From Silurus meridionalis (lineage: Eukaryota; Chordata; Actinopteri; Siluriformes; Siluridae), in the NCBI RefSeq assembly GCF_014805685.1, contig NC_060884.1, positions 15,169,356 through 15,233,355 of the forward strand: 64,000 nucleotides of DNA, written 5' to 3'. The translations under genes and the position numbers were made by a program. This document shows, one piece after another, positions 24,705 to 37,790 of the stretch (positions are counted from its first letter, which is position 1; each line of letters begins with the position of its first letter). The notes below the pieces were generated by a model. It ran no database searches. It was not told where the DNA came from and saw nothing but the letters and a program-made list of their open reading frames with translations.

Positions 24705-25055
24705 GAGAGAGAGAGACAGAAAAACAGCCTGCATGCTTTTGCAAAGAAAAGAACAAAAGGCAGTTGTATGTGAGGCTGAATTGCTGTAATTTGTAAACAA
24801 TCTAAAAGAGGCCTCTTGCAGTGAAAGTATTTGTCAATCACAATTATTTGCACACAAACTACAAAAAAAAAGAAACCAACAACGAGCCTACTCCTTTACA
24901 AGACAGAAAAATCACCTAACGTTATGAACGCCAGCTTAAACAGCACTCCTCTAACACATAAGTCTGTACAGGATGCCTTCGCTAAATCCTATCACTCGAC
25001 CGTATAAGGCAACTGTCACTTCAAAGAGAAACACGGTCCACCTCTCTTCCTGTAC

Positions 25056-25286
25056 CTTTGCGTGGTATTCTGCTTCCTCTTCCTGGGTGGAGTTCGAAGG
25101 GGAGGGCGTGGCTGACTGACTTCCCACGGACGAAGGGGAAGCGTAGGTAAAGGAGTCTCGGCCAATCCGAGAGCTGAGCTGGGACAGAGCGCTCATAGGA
25201 TGGGGCAGTATCGTAGGAGTGTTTAGCTTGGGGACATGGTGGGCACGGGGGTAGTGCCCGCTGTCTGACCCGGCCAGAGCCTGCAT
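25056..25286 (-). CDS. tox2: tox2 exon 4, Ser-rich linker before HMG box
   Basis: The exon is 231 nt (77 codons), phase 0 at both ends, with acceptor CTTTAG and donor GTACAG. It encodes MQALAGSDSG, then PTILPHPMSALSQLSSRIG, then SVGSQSATPSPSNSTQEEE, and ends AEYHAK. Comparable TOX2 motifs are HMSALSQ..LISQMG, GSKSATPSPSSSTQEEE and a terminal HFK. The opening ATG follows the acceptor directly and is an internal methionine, not a start codon. Use of the next CAG as acceptor would drop only Met-Gln, so the 5' boundary is slightly ambiguous. The segment lies between the N-terminal region and the nuclear localisation stretch, and is Ser/Thr-Pro rich (TPSPS), typical of phosphorylated linkers. It joins in frame to ITGEKR of exon 5, as in the human HFK-ISGEKR junction. 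Confidence 0.94.
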
Positions 25287-26763
25287 CTAAAGGCAAGAGA
25301 AGAAACCACACTTTACTAAGAGCTAATCAGCCAGATCTTAACTCACCCTGAGTCTTTTGTAGTCTGACTACAGTCCAGTCATGCTGGTGAGGCAAGTATC
25401 CACAAATGACCATTTCTTCTCACTGGAGGCTTCCCTCGGCAAAGAGGTCTAGCTAAAAGCTATGTTTCCTGGGTGCTATCTAGGATTCTCTAGTACAGGC
25501 TAACATGCACTCCACACCACTTCTCAATACAAGATGATATCAGTATCTGTGTGAAAGTCAAGAGTACTCACTTTCTCAAGGACTGGCTTGAAACGAATGA
25601 GGATGTGAGCTAAACCAATACTGTGTGTGTGTTTATTCACTCAAAGTCCTCCAAAAAAAAAAAAAAAAACACACATGTACACATCAATGGTGTCCTTATT
25701 AACGCACGAGTCCTCAAAAACCATAAAAGCATGCAACACGTGTAACATTTACCTAGGGATGGTCTGTTCAAATTTTGACAGCAGCAGAAATTCTACTTTC
25801 ACACTGACTGTTCTGATAAATCAAACGCAGTGATCGCATAGATAAATACCAAGTTTACAGTAAGTCATTTACCACATGTTTTTCGGCATGACTGTCAAAG
25901 GCAACAGAAAGCCGCTATAACATCAAAGATTATCTGAAGAGAACCTGAGAGCAACCGCAAAAGAGTAGCTTCATCTAATAACAATGGTGTTAATTGGGTT
26001 TTACATGCACACTCACAAAATGTGAATTGAACAGGTTATGAGCTAGTACCCTTATAACTCCTTATAAAACCACAAGCAAGTGCAACAATAAATAGCAGCA
26101 TAAAAGACAAGTATCTATTCCATATAACATTTTAGAGCGCTTTAATTCTGCATCCTCAGCTCATCTGGGGTTGTATGAAGCAGTCGATTCCACTGTACAC
26201 AGCACATTCATTCATTTACACACTCATTTCATTCATTTACACATAAATAAGAATACTAAGTATAGCACCAATGGCTGGATTTTTTTTTTTTTTGATGAGC
26301 TAGCATTTATTAGTGGCATGCAACATTCATGCACTAAATTATACATTAGCTAGAATGTATAAAGTGATCGATGGAGTTAGAAGGCTGGTAGATGGAGCGA
26401 CACAAGTTAGAGGTGCTGTGATCTTTGTCGGGGCCTGTAATCGTGTTAATTGGGCTCAGCAGAGTCTCAGCTCTGAGCAAACGGACTGATACAGAGCAAT
26501 GGACTGGTGGTAGAACCGGGTTCCAGTTTGCTGTATTTACAGGACATTAGACGGTTTCCTCGCTGCCAATAACAAAGAGGAAACCCTGAACAAAAGCAGT
26601 GCTTTTTGCATTTCAAATTTGCTCATAAAAAAACCCCTTCCTTCCACCCCCCCCTTTACTCCTCCCTCACCTCCTCTGAGGCTGAACACAACCTGAAATC
26701 ATATTTCAAAACCACCATCACTTCAAATTTCAAACGCGACGAAATAGCTTCTGTGTTGAAGAA

Positions 26764-26803
26764 GGGGGGAGCAGGGGGGGGAGAGAAGGGAAAGGGGTGG
26801 GGA
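26764..26803 (+). other. G-quadruplex-capable run
   Basis: Five G-runs (6, 8, 3, 4 and 4 bases) with loops of 1-6 bases. A C-rich stretch at 26640-26695 could pair with it. Confidence 0.6.
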
Positions 26804-27156
26804 GTTGAGAGAATGAGAGAGAAAATCAATTCATTTTCCATCTTCAGTGGAGTTGCTCTTTAAGAACTTCCACAAACCAAGAAGCATTGAAAAACCAATT
26901 AATCAAACACGAATGGCCTATCATAGCTACTGCAAGCCTATTTCCATAGCAACAGCCTCGGGCTAGAAGCAGCAGCCATGCTCTTTAATCTGGGCACACT
27001 GGAGCTTTTTTTTCCTAAACAACAGAAGAAGACAAGAGAGCAGGACAGTAAAGAACAACGTTCACCTAACACCAACTCAGCGTTCCTGATCTGAATGTGT
27101 AGCCTGTGTTTTTTTTTCCCCTTTTATAAAAGGTATCTTTGTTTCCATTGTCACTG

Positions 27157-27230
<74 letters not shown>
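27157..27230 (+). repeat. (CTAT)n array
   Basis: Uninterrupted 74-bp tetranucleotide array, GATA-type on the minus strand. Confidence 0.98.
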
Positions 27231-27231
<1 letters not shown>

Positions 27232-27393
27232 AATAAGTAAATAAGAATAATTTATGATGTTTGTTTCAAAACTGGCATAGAAGCACCATGATTTAAATTC
27301 TGAATATCATTTTGAAAGCATTGACTTGAATTACAGCTCCTATTGCCTGCTGGATGGACTGTGGCTCCAATTTATCGCAGGAAGTGGAATTGG

Positions 27394-27461
<68 letters not shown>
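27394..27461 (+). repeat. (CA)n array
   Basis: Uninterrupted 68-bp array. Confidence 0.98.
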
Positions 27462-27465
<4 letters not shown>

Positions 27466-28039
27466 AACACACAGAGTATTATTCTAGATACAGTGTTTAC
27501 TTTATTCTGTCAAGTAACTATCTGAGACAATTACATATAATATAAATGTAAAAATCTTCTACATTTCATTGATAAAATACACAAACTATTAAATAACGTC
27601 AATAATCAGGGCTTCGGATTATATTGATGTGCAATCAAAAAGCCTGACAACACTATTACACTGTCCCTCGAACAAGCACATTAATCCTTTATTTCTTCTC
27701 ATATTACAAAGCCATCACTTTCATAGTTCATATTAAATAAGCAATTTTGAAGCGGGCGAATTGGTAAACAAAGCCGTGTTTCACGACAGTGTGCATGAGC
27801 CTTTTGTTTAGTGTCTCATTTGGTTTTCAATTCATTTTCAGTCATGAATATGGCAAAAAAACGAAAAGAAATAAAGGCACACACTGTTGCAGGGGGAAAA
27901 AAAACTTCTCTCTTAACTACCAATTTCAGTGAAAGATCAGTGCGTGTGATCATTACACAAACACTATTTGGTGTGCTGGCTGCTTCCCATACGTTTAGTG
28001 TAGGTACATGTCAAATATTTGTTTTCATTGCTGTCTGCT

Positions 28040-28450
28040 GTTTTGACAGACATGAGGAGGAGGAGGAGGAGGAAAAGGAGGAGGACGAGGACGAGGAGGG
28101 GTTCTGGGGTGTGGCAAATAAAAGACAGATTGAGAAAGTGTATGAGAGAAAATGAGGGGGAGATAGAATGACAAAATGAAGTGGCTGACTGAGACACGGA
28201 CACACAAAGAGAAACAGTGGGAGAGAAAAAGGTAACGACTGAGAGAGTGGACAAGAGAGGACACAGCGAGAGAAAATCAGACTGCTGTCTCTAACAGTTA
28301 GACAGTGAGAGACTGAGGTAAAAGAGCGAAAGAGAGGGAGAGAGAAAGAGAATGAGAAAGGAGAGAAAGAGAAACAGTTAGAGACAGTGTTAAAAAGAGA
28401 GAGAGAGAAAGACAGACAAAAAAAGAGAGAAAGAGAAAGAGAGACTGCTA
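28040..28450 (+). repeat. purine-rich low-complexity tract
   Basis: About 400 bp dominated by A and G. It starts with GAG trinucleotides (28053-28100) and continues with GAGA/AAAG. The motif ACTGCTGTCTCTAACAGT (about 28280) recurs as ACTGCTATCTCAAACAGT (about 28445), which hints at an internal duplication. Confidence 0.85.
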
Positions 28451-29035
28451 TCTCAAACAGTCATCAGTTGAGCTATATAAAGCAGGTTGGGCACGGCTGT
28501 ACAAACATTATGAAAGAGTCTTACAAAGGTTAGCGGTTGCCATAGGTACTGTATGCTAATTGCTAAATGGTATCATCCAGTGTGGGGGTGGTGGGGGATC
28601 TCTGTAACTTCCTTTATTTGGCCATTACTGTCTCAGAGCCCAAGACAAACAGCTTTGCTCCCCTCTGCATTCTAATCTAAGAGGTCAACAGCGGTGCCAT
28701 TACCCTGATATACACATACGATAAGGCCAGATCCATAAATTTATGTTTATTCAAGGTTTCACTGCCCAACGCGATAAATGTGGAACAGGCGTTTTTAAAT
28801 TGCCTCTGCGACGTGACAGGAGAAACCTTTGGCTTCATACACTCCATACACACACACACATAGACGGCATATTGTTGTTTTTATGGACCTGATGTCGGCG
28901 GTGAAAACACTGGAAAGTTCTCTGATTCATTTCCTGTTTCTCTGTTCAAATGAGAACTCTTTGTGGTCATGCCATGTCCATCATAGTCAAATAGGTTCAA
29001 AACAACTTCGCTGACCTAATCGGGGGTAGTATTTT

Positions 29036-29040
29036 GTGTA

Positions 29041-29091
<51 letters not shown>

Positions 29092-29098
29092 AAGAGAG
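29036..29098 (+). repeat. (TG)n-(AG)n compound array
   Basis: Direct transition from TG to AG units at about 29056. Confidence 0.96.
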
Positions 29099-30204
29099 AA
29101 AGACTGACAATAGAAAGTATATCACAGTGTTATTGCTCCAGTGGTCCTACGACCCAGACTTCGACTCTCTCATATGCACTGTTACTGGCTTGTTCGTCCA
29201 CTAAACCAACATAACTAGCCAATTCCCAGCTGCTTTCTTGGGCTCACGCTAGCAGGATAAAGCACACAATAGTGCAGAAAAAAACCCACATAAAACTAAT
29301 ATCTCGATCAACAGAGTTCTTCCTCCAAAGAGAATTCAAAGGCTTACTCATATTGCGTGCCACCTTTCAGTATCACTGTGGTGAAACACCGCTTTTGCAC
29401 TTATAAACAGTAACGACTGCCGATGTCTGATGTGGCACCATTTTATTACCATCCGGAAAGGTGCTACGGAAGGACAATTTCAAGCTTTTGCACGAGAAAG
29501 GTCTTCACCACATTAACTGCCTTGCCTTATCTTTCGCACCATCTAAACCGTACACCAGTTTCTGTTTATGATCCTGTACAATTTTAGTTATCAATAAGGA
29601 AAGCAGGCGGAAATAGCAGCAACCCATTATGTCATATAATCAATGTCTCCTTCAATTGTGCAAAACATATTTTATAAAAAAAAAAATACAAATAAATAAA
29701 TTAAAAAGAGTATTTTTTTTCCCCATTGACAAGTCGCTCTGTTTTCTTTGGCTAATAGCTACCCACCATGCCTTTTAGCTACATGCTGATCATGGTGCCA
29801 ATGGGAATAATCTTTTCCCAAACACTTAAATCCTTCAGGCTGCCCATGCTTACACTCATGGATCCAAAACCTTTACTTCACGCTTGTACCCCAATCAACA
29901 CTGCAATCATGCTTCTCAATTTATAGTTTACTAACTATCCGATTCAAGAGTCTTGTTGTACCTCATGTTATTCATCTACATTCCTCATCATGATAACTAC
30001 ATTCAGGAAGTCTAGCTGATGCTATCTGCACTAGCATCTCTTATTAATATGCCGTTGAACTTTGCGTGACAAAAAGTTTCTAATTGAGTTGTCAATAAAA
30101 CTTGATTGTCATGACTTACTGTATTTTTTCTCCTGTTAAACACCACTGCATAGGCAAACAATTTTATATAATATTTGGATGCATTTGAATTCCCCTTCAT
30201 TCAT

Positions 30205-30595
30205 ACTCAAACCTGGCACAGCATGGCAAAGACCCTGTGCACACAGCATGAAGATCTGGGTTTCATGAGTGTATGGGAAGATCTTGAGTTGCCTGCAATA
30301 AAGCTCCGACCTCAACCCTAACCCCTTTGGCCTGAACTGGTGAACTGGTGAACAGAACACTGGCTACACTCCAGGCCTCCTCACCCTACATCAGTTTCTG
30401 ACTTTACTAACACCCTTGTAGCTGAGCACTGAGCTCCACAAGCACATGCCAAAATCTAGTGGAACATCACCCCTGGAGAGTGGAGGACACTATAACAGCG
30501 TATGTGGGAGAGTCTAAATGTGGAATGGGACCTTCATAAAAACACATACGAATCCTATGGTCAGGTGTTCACACACTTTACTCCATTGAGTATAC
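30205..30595 (+). mobile_element. Tc1-derived fragment
   Basis: It shares the run from GACCCTGTGCACACAGC through CCGACCTCAACCCTAA to GGTCAGGTGTTCACACACTT with the other copies. The left terminus is absent. Confidence 0.65.
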
Positions 30596-32751
30596 GTATA
30601 TAATAAGTTCCAGGTACTATTCCCTTAGGGTCCTGTTCCAGTGGCCAAAATGTTGTGTGCTCAAATTCCAGAGAGAAGCACTTTTTTTTGTGTCCTTGTA
30701 AGTCCCTTCAATTGGGATTGTCTGACTATTGACTCCTTGCGATGTTTGGGAGTATTGCCTCTCCTGTACTAGCCTGAAGGCTGGCGTTTGACCTTCAATT
30801 AGAGTAGACTTGCTGTCAGTATAAAGCTGACCACGAATATATCCTTTTCTCTAGGAGCAACAGTTACATTAGCTTTAATCCTCCTCTTCTGTTTGGCTTC
30901 TTTAAGTATTTTTTTAAAAGCAGAATAAATCATTACAAACCCTGTCTGAAACAGTTTCAGCAATATGTTTGACTTGCTCAAGATTAAGACACTTATATGT
31001 TCACTACGTATGGGGAAAAGGGATTTATGGTAATTGAACAATTTATCAGTAGCAGGAATATTTTGTCGATTCAGTCATGACATTTTTGGATGGTTGAGTG
31101 AATGCAGCGAGTCTAATAGCCACTGGGAAATGTGGTGTATCTTGGCATCTTGGCAGCTCTATTGTCCTTTCCTTCACTTTAGCTCTCGTCCATCCCCCCC
31201 CCTCTCTTTTTCTCTCTCCTTTCCTCTCTCTCTTTCTCTCTGATTGGAGACATCTTGTTGGGAGTGATGGCTCACTCGGCCCAGGTTCACAGTTGCTATT
31301 GTAAAATCACAGAGCGTTTAATTGAAACAAATGACTATAATAATAGAACATTATCCCGGCAGGCTCACGGCTATGGCAGCTTTAATTAGCCGAGCACCAG
31401 AGACTGATCCTTCACAAACGCTGTAAACAGAGCGAGAGAGGGAGATAGAGGGAGGGAGAAAACAGAGGGAGGCTCGCCGCGCTTTGCCCTCCCCACAACT
31501 CCCCGTTCACCCTGAGGGCAGAACATGAAAACCCACCACCGCTCCTCACTTCCTCTGTCTCTGTCTCTCTGGCTGGGTGTAGATGCTGGAGGGTCATTTA
31601 TAACCCTGCTAGGAGCGCTAATAAGTTAGAGGATTTATAAATCACACCCTGGTTTAATCAGTAAGCATGCTGGACCTGCTATTTACACTGCTATATCAGG
31701 TAATAGGGCAGGATTCTGTTACATACATAAAGCCAAAGGGTTTTCTCTGAGGGATAATAAATAAAACTACAAACCAAAACAAAATAAAAGTGAATTGTTC
31801 TGTGGTACCACAACACCAGGGCAGGTTAGTGTGTACATGTGATTAGTAAAAAAGAGGCAGCAGACCAACACCTGAATATTATTCCACAGAGAATAAAAAC
31901 CCTATTGTATACATTCTGAATGTCCAAAGCAGTAAACAGTTACCTCTTCTGGTTGAAATTTCTGAAACCACAAATATCAGACTCCACCTGTTTTTCCCCT
32001 CTAAAACTAATGAAAGGGTAGAATGGCTGCACAAGTTTTTTACCATGATGTTCTTCACTTCAGTACAAACAAGTGAGCTGAGCAAACTGAGCACATTGAA
32101 AGAAATATGATCAACAAGAGTATAATAATGTATACACTATGGTCTGCCTGAATACTCTGTTCTGATTATCACTGTTATATTACTGCTATATTAATGCCCT
32201 GCCCTTTTTTTTGCCCCATTTTACATAATATCTGTGTAACATCATATCCCTAGCTATATCTGTTTACCTGCATTGAGATTCAGTCTGAAGTGTGCACAAG
32301 TGTGGACTACATCTCAAGGATGCCTCCAAATTCCCACCCCAAATGAAATATAAACTATGCTTGTAGAAACACTGCAAAATGATGGCGCAAAAACGAAGTG
32401 GTAAAAAAGGCTAGCACTTCCAACTCTGAAATCTGGCTCTGACAGTTCTTCAACCTCAGCTACATCACTCAAGTTCATAATTGGTCTCAACTAGACATGT
32501 GTGCACAGCTCAGCTGGAACCGTTATTATCTTTCTACCTGTCGTGTTTTTTTTTTTTAACCAATTTACACGGTTTTCTTTCCCAAAATATAGACAAAATA
32601 GTAACCAGTTTTAGACCAATGTGTCCCTGCCGTAAATGCATCGCTTAGCACTACACGCTCATGCTACACGTATCCAACAATCTCATGCCTTTATTAAAAT
32701 TAAAACCAAGTACAACAAAACAGGACGGAAGGTGCAACTCCTAATTACATT

Positions 32752-32865
32752 CATACACTCTATGAGCAAAAGTATTGGTACACCTGACTTTTCCAGCAAT
32801 ATGTTTTTTCACACTGATGCACCTTAGGCCTCCTCACACTACATCAGTACACCTGATCTTACTAG
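32752..32865 (+). mobile_element. Tc1-derived short deletion copy
   Basis: The left end is ATGAGCAAAAGTATTGGTAC, then ACCTGACTTTTCCAGC. It is joined to a piece of the interior (GGCCTCCTCACACTACATCA). It runs directly into the GAATTATTGGCACCC motif of another element. Confidence 0.55.
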
Positions 32866-33530
32866 CATGCTCCAGAATTATTGGCACCCAACATTAGGAT
32901 GAGCAGAAGGGGAATATAAAATGAATAGATATTTAACGGAAGTATTGTTTACAGAAGAACACCACGCAGAACAAAAGATTTATGTTATTCATTTTTCCTC
33001 AAAGACAGTAGAGTTAAAGTGTTCAGGTTAATCTGCAGTGTTAATATTGGTGCGGCTCTTCGGGGTACGGATCCAAAACCCCTATGTTTTACACATGGAA
33101 ATTGTGATAAGATACTTCATCTAACAGAGAGTAAGAACAGGCAGAGCTGAAAATGTGCTGCTTATCTGAGCCGCTATTTGCACTGTAATGAATTACAGAG
33201 TATGAAGGAAACATGGAAACAAGTTCATAGTAAATCAAAAATGGAACATTTTTGAGTATAGATTTAACTGAAAAATTGAAGAATTGGAGATTCCAAATGC
33301 CAGCACATTTTTTTTTTTAGGTTTGAAAAAGCTGAAAGAGCATGAGGATTTCTCTTTCTTTCTCTCCCACCACTAGAGGCATTATATAGGGGTTGGGGCC
33401 AGCTTTGACATGACAGCTCTGAAATGGCTTTGCAAGAAAAGAGGCAGCGCACTCCACACTTGATCCAGACTGCAAGACAGAACATTTCTTCTGCATCTAA
33501 TGAGAAGAGGAGCCTGGCGCCCCAAAACAC

Positions 33531-33531
<1 letters not shown>

Positions 33532-33592
<61 letters not shown>
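33532..33592 (+). repeat. (CA)n array
   Basis: 61-bp array. Confidence 0.98.
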
Positions 33593-33593
<1 letters not shown>

Positions 33594-34696
33594 TTCTCAG
33601 CAGGGATTCGAGGCGACAATGAGGTTCATTTGAGAATGATTAGCGAGTGTGTTAACTCTTCGCACATGCGCTGCATGTGTGTGTGACAGCAAAGCGTCTC
33701 TCCAAGAGTCAATCCAAAACCCCCTGCTAACTCCAAACACATCTGCCTTGGCACTATTCTATTCTAACCAGGCCTCACATACTCCATAAAGAATCACTCA
33801 GGATGTAATAAAGTGAGCTTTGACAAGCAGCTACAGTCAACTTTGGCAAAAATGGGTTCCGTATTAATTACTATTATCGTGTTTTTTGCTGATACGGTTT
33901 GGCAGCTCCTTCTACGGAAGTGTACTCGAGGAGTGTCCGTTTCTAGATCGTTCTGGATTCTTGGTCGCTAAGCTTCGGATGGAGCTGAGGGAGCACGCAA
34001 CTCTGCATCAAGCCTTCTTATGTCATGCCTAGTTCATGCATTAGAAAACACTTTTCTCCTTTAAAGCTGGCACTGAGGTCACTCCAGAACGTACCCCAAA
34101 GTTTCCTAAAACAAGCAGAAAACAAAGTGTGCTCATAAGGCTTGTCTGAATGCATCGTTGGAAAGACTGAAAATTACTTTTTGTTGCAAAACCATTTGCT
34201 CAAAAAGTAAATAAATAAATAAATAAATAAAGAAAGAAATTTGCTTTCTTCCAGCATATAACTGACATATAAAAAAACATATTTTTAAATTAAAGTCCCC
34301 CTCTGGGTATTCTTGTATAACTGTGCCCGCTGCATCAAAACAAATATCCTCAGTTATAAACAGCATTACTGAGGAAATGAGTGTTGAATTGGACATCGAT
34401 TGTTCTGTAGGCCTGCGCTGCTGACTGAACTCTCTCTCTATGTAACAACCAAATTGGCATTAAACGCTTGTTTTTTTTTTTTTTAAAGAGTTTTTAAAGA
34501 GAAACCTTTCTTTTTTGTATCTGGCACAGCGTTAAGGAAAGCTTTGCTATAAACGGTTTGTCAAAATAATATTGGCACCCTTGTCCTTGAACCTATTTTG
34601 ACCACTTACAACAGGGGGAGAAAGTAGTTGTAGTTTGCTCTCTACTTCTGCAGCAGCATCCACAGCGTCCTCAAAAAGCTATCATAAGAAGCAGGT

Positions 34697-34722
34697 TGGG
34701 GGTGGGGGTGGGGTTGATTGGG
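34697..34722 (+). other. G-quadruplex-capable run
   Basis: GGGGGTGGGGGTGGGG, then TTGATTGGG, gives four G-runs with loops of 1, 1 and 6 bases, on the strand opposite the tox2 transcript sense. Confidence 0.6.
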
Positions 34723-35584
34723 CAGAATGAGAGAAAAGAGCATCGCATTTTCCTTCTCTGTCTTTTTTTTCTTTGCAATCACCTCTCATTCTATCACCCC
34801 CTCCCTCTCTCTTTCACCCACAACAGCAGGCAGTGAGCTAAAAGTATGTTGTTTCGAAGGAGCTGCAGTCAGCTGATGCATGTGGGAGATATAGAGCACA
34901 GTAATATGGACATGATTTCATGCTATGATAAGATGGTGGAACTGGTGGCCAAATGAGATACATAAAACAGGGCTTTATCTAGTGCTGTAGTAATAGCTGG
35001 TAACAGAGCAGCATCGGGATTCCACTCTCTGCCTCTATCTGCCTCGCTTTTGCTGAGATAAGGGCGCTGAGGAGATGCTACTGGTATGCTGACTCATACT
35101 AGAAGCAAACTTTAGCCACCACACACACAACTACCCAAACTAGCACATTATGTCAGGCGTAATTATTAGCATCGGAAAACTCATTATCCAAACAAATGGC
35201 CTAACTCGGGTCTAAGCAAACATATAAACAGAGCAAGCTATGTATGAATAGACCCGAATGAATAAACCTCACATATACAAAGAAATAAGTGTATCCTTGA
35301 TTAGATAACTAATTCACTTTATTTTTAAAGAAGGGAAAAAAAGTAGCAATTCTCTTTCCCCTTCCTCTCATTTGTGATATAATGAAATTGGAAAATAACT
35401 TCTATTTCTTTAAGACATTTTTCACTACACAAGCATGCTCTCATATCATATTGTGTGTGTATGTGTGTGTAGGGGGGGTATAGAAATAAGGCACCCTCTC
35501 CCCAGAGATAATAAAAGAATTGAATTTTTCCTTATCGGCCCGGTCATCTATTTTTCCGCGGAATGCTATTACTTGCTGCCTGCG

Positions 35585-35597
35585 GTTGCTAGGCAAC
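35585..35597. promoter_or_regulatory. palindromic RFX/X-box motif
   Basis: GTTGCTAGGCAAC is two near-perfect X-box half sites in opposite orientation. It lies in unique sequence of intron 3 with flanking TTATTAGG and TATTAATAGG motifs. Confidence 0.45.
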
Positions 35598-36084
35598 AGG
35601 AAATATTAATAGGGCCTTTTATTAGGCAGGCTTTCACAGTGCAGCACTAAAATGAAGAAGTGGAAAACATGAATGTGTTACATAAATCTTTAGACCTCGT
35701 CGAGCTTCTGCACAAGTCTTTGTTTGCCTCTTGATTTATAGCTCCTTCGCCTCATTTATGGGAAATAGCAGTGTGAAATAAGAAAATGGTACATTACCCT
35801 GAAGGACTATTTGAAAATAAATAATCGCAAAAGGTGAAAAGAAAGCTGTTTAAAAATCAGGGGTAGGGTTTCTTTTTTTCCATTTTTTTTTAATGTTGCT
35901 CTCTTTCCTCACTCTTTTCCATAGTCAAATTTCAAAAAGATTGTTCTTTGTTTGGTGAATGCATCAATCATCTGTGTAATATTGCTTACAGAAAATGCCT
36001 TCTATCATGCTTTTTCAACCGCCACAAGGGGAAAAGAAATATCAAAGTTATTAATAGTTCCATAAAGCATTTCTGCCGAGAATG

Positions 36085-36165
36085 TAATTCCGGGATTGTG
36101 AGGTGATGCAAATATCTTTGGATTGGTGATGATTAATCAAGGCAATATTTCAGATGAAATTCGGT
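36085..36165. promoter_or_regulatory. octamer and homeodomain motif cluster
   Basis: ATGCAAAT (36106-36113) is the POU octamer. It is followed closely by ATCTTTGG and TGATTAATCA, within a unique, repeat-free block. Motif clustering is the only evidence. Confidence 0.3.
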
Positions 36166-37487
36166 TTGCTTTTTTTATTTTTTCATTTTTAGCATAAAAA
36201 AAAAACACAACCAAAAGTTTCAGTCTTAGCTCTGCACACAAACATCAGATGATAAATGAAGCAAGCAGTTTCACTAGACATTCATTTAGAAAACCTGGGT
36301 CAAATTCAACATAAATATATCTGATTAAAGCTGGTTGGAGTCCTAATGTCCACAAACTGCCTCCTAGTTTTGGTAGGCCATCATCTTGAGACTATTTTTA
36401 GCACGACGCAGACCACAGTCCAGTTAATTCGGGGCTGCGATGGATTTAGCAGGCCCATGCACTGCTGCAGATGCATTGCTTTATCCACTGCACTTACTTT
36501 ATGGAAGTGGGTTCAAAGAATCTGTATCCTGTGGGCTTGGCACCGCGAATCCTCTTTGAGAATAAACTGCTCGTAAAGAACAGATGGTTTAGAGTTTGCA
36601 AATCAATGTAGAGGTGAGAAGACCGTCAGCAATTTCCGAGCTGTCTTATAAAGCAGGAGATCAAGAGTAGATTCGCTTGTGACATTGGTTCCGTCCTCGG
36701 CAATAACTGCCAGGAAATCTAATTGGCATATATGTCACTTGATTTTTCCGAAATAGTTGCTGTACTTTGTATATCAGATATGTACTATCTTTTGTGCCAA
36801 AGATACACCAACCATACTGCAAACAATAAATAAAAGTTCATTAGTCCTTTTATTAGCTTATCACCCAAACCACAAGTCACAGTCATCTGATTTTCATAGA
36901 AACAAGTCTCTGCTCTTTTGCCAACAAATATTTCTGAGTATATCAGTGCAGGCACAGAGTGACACATGTATGTAGAGTACATGCAAAATATATAATCTTT
37001 CAGGGATATGTAGCCCAAGCCAGAACTTCAATTGGATATACAGCAGGAGGTTCAATATTTGAATAGTAATATAAAGGTAAATATTAAAGGCTCGCTAAGC
37101 AAATGCTTATGGAATACCGAATGTGAAATGAATAGAATGAAATAAAAGCCGACCATGGAATGTCACACAGGGACCAGAAATGCAGCCTGGCTGTAGTGCT
37201 TAAGCAAATGAGCTGTGAAAATGCTTTTGTATTCTAGCTTTCCTAGATCTTCCAAACACTAAGATGACTAAGCGTTATGCACGTGAAATGTGATGACGTA
37301 CATTTATGTGGAAAAACATCCAGGAAACTATTAAAATAAACGATGGAAATGGCACTGGTGTACTACAAGCAATACAACTAACAGCCGTAATAGACGGTTT
37401 CCATGAAAACTCCTGTAAAAACCTAAATATAATAATCATAGGACTGCTTCTTTGTTAACTCTATTCTGAGACTGCTCACAATTTACA

Positions 37488-37790
37488 TACACTATAGACA
37501 AAATTATTGGGACAATTAACTTTTCCAACCATATGTACTGTATTTCTTTCCCAAACTGTTACCATGCAGTCAGAGGCACAGAACTGTATAAGATGTCTCG
37601 ATAGGGTATCAGTAAATTTTCTCTGGGATGAACTGAACCTACATCATTACCTGACTTTAGTCGACTCTAATGGAACATCTTTCCAGAAGAGTGGAGATTA
37701 TTATAACAACAAAAGGGGATTTGGACTGGGATTTAAAAAAGCACACACATGGCCAGGTGTCTACAAACTTTTTGCCTATACGCTGTATAT
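37488..37790 (+). mobile_element. Tc1-derived deletion copy
   Basis: It starts CACTATAGACAAAATTATTG and ends GGTGTCTACAAACTTTTTGC. The centre is deleted, joining left and right thirds; both ends are recognisable. Confidence 0.65.

Noticed and set aside
25284..25286. ATG opening exon 4 as a start codon
   Set aside because: It follows a splice acceptor directly and the upstream exons join in frame, so it is an internal methionine.
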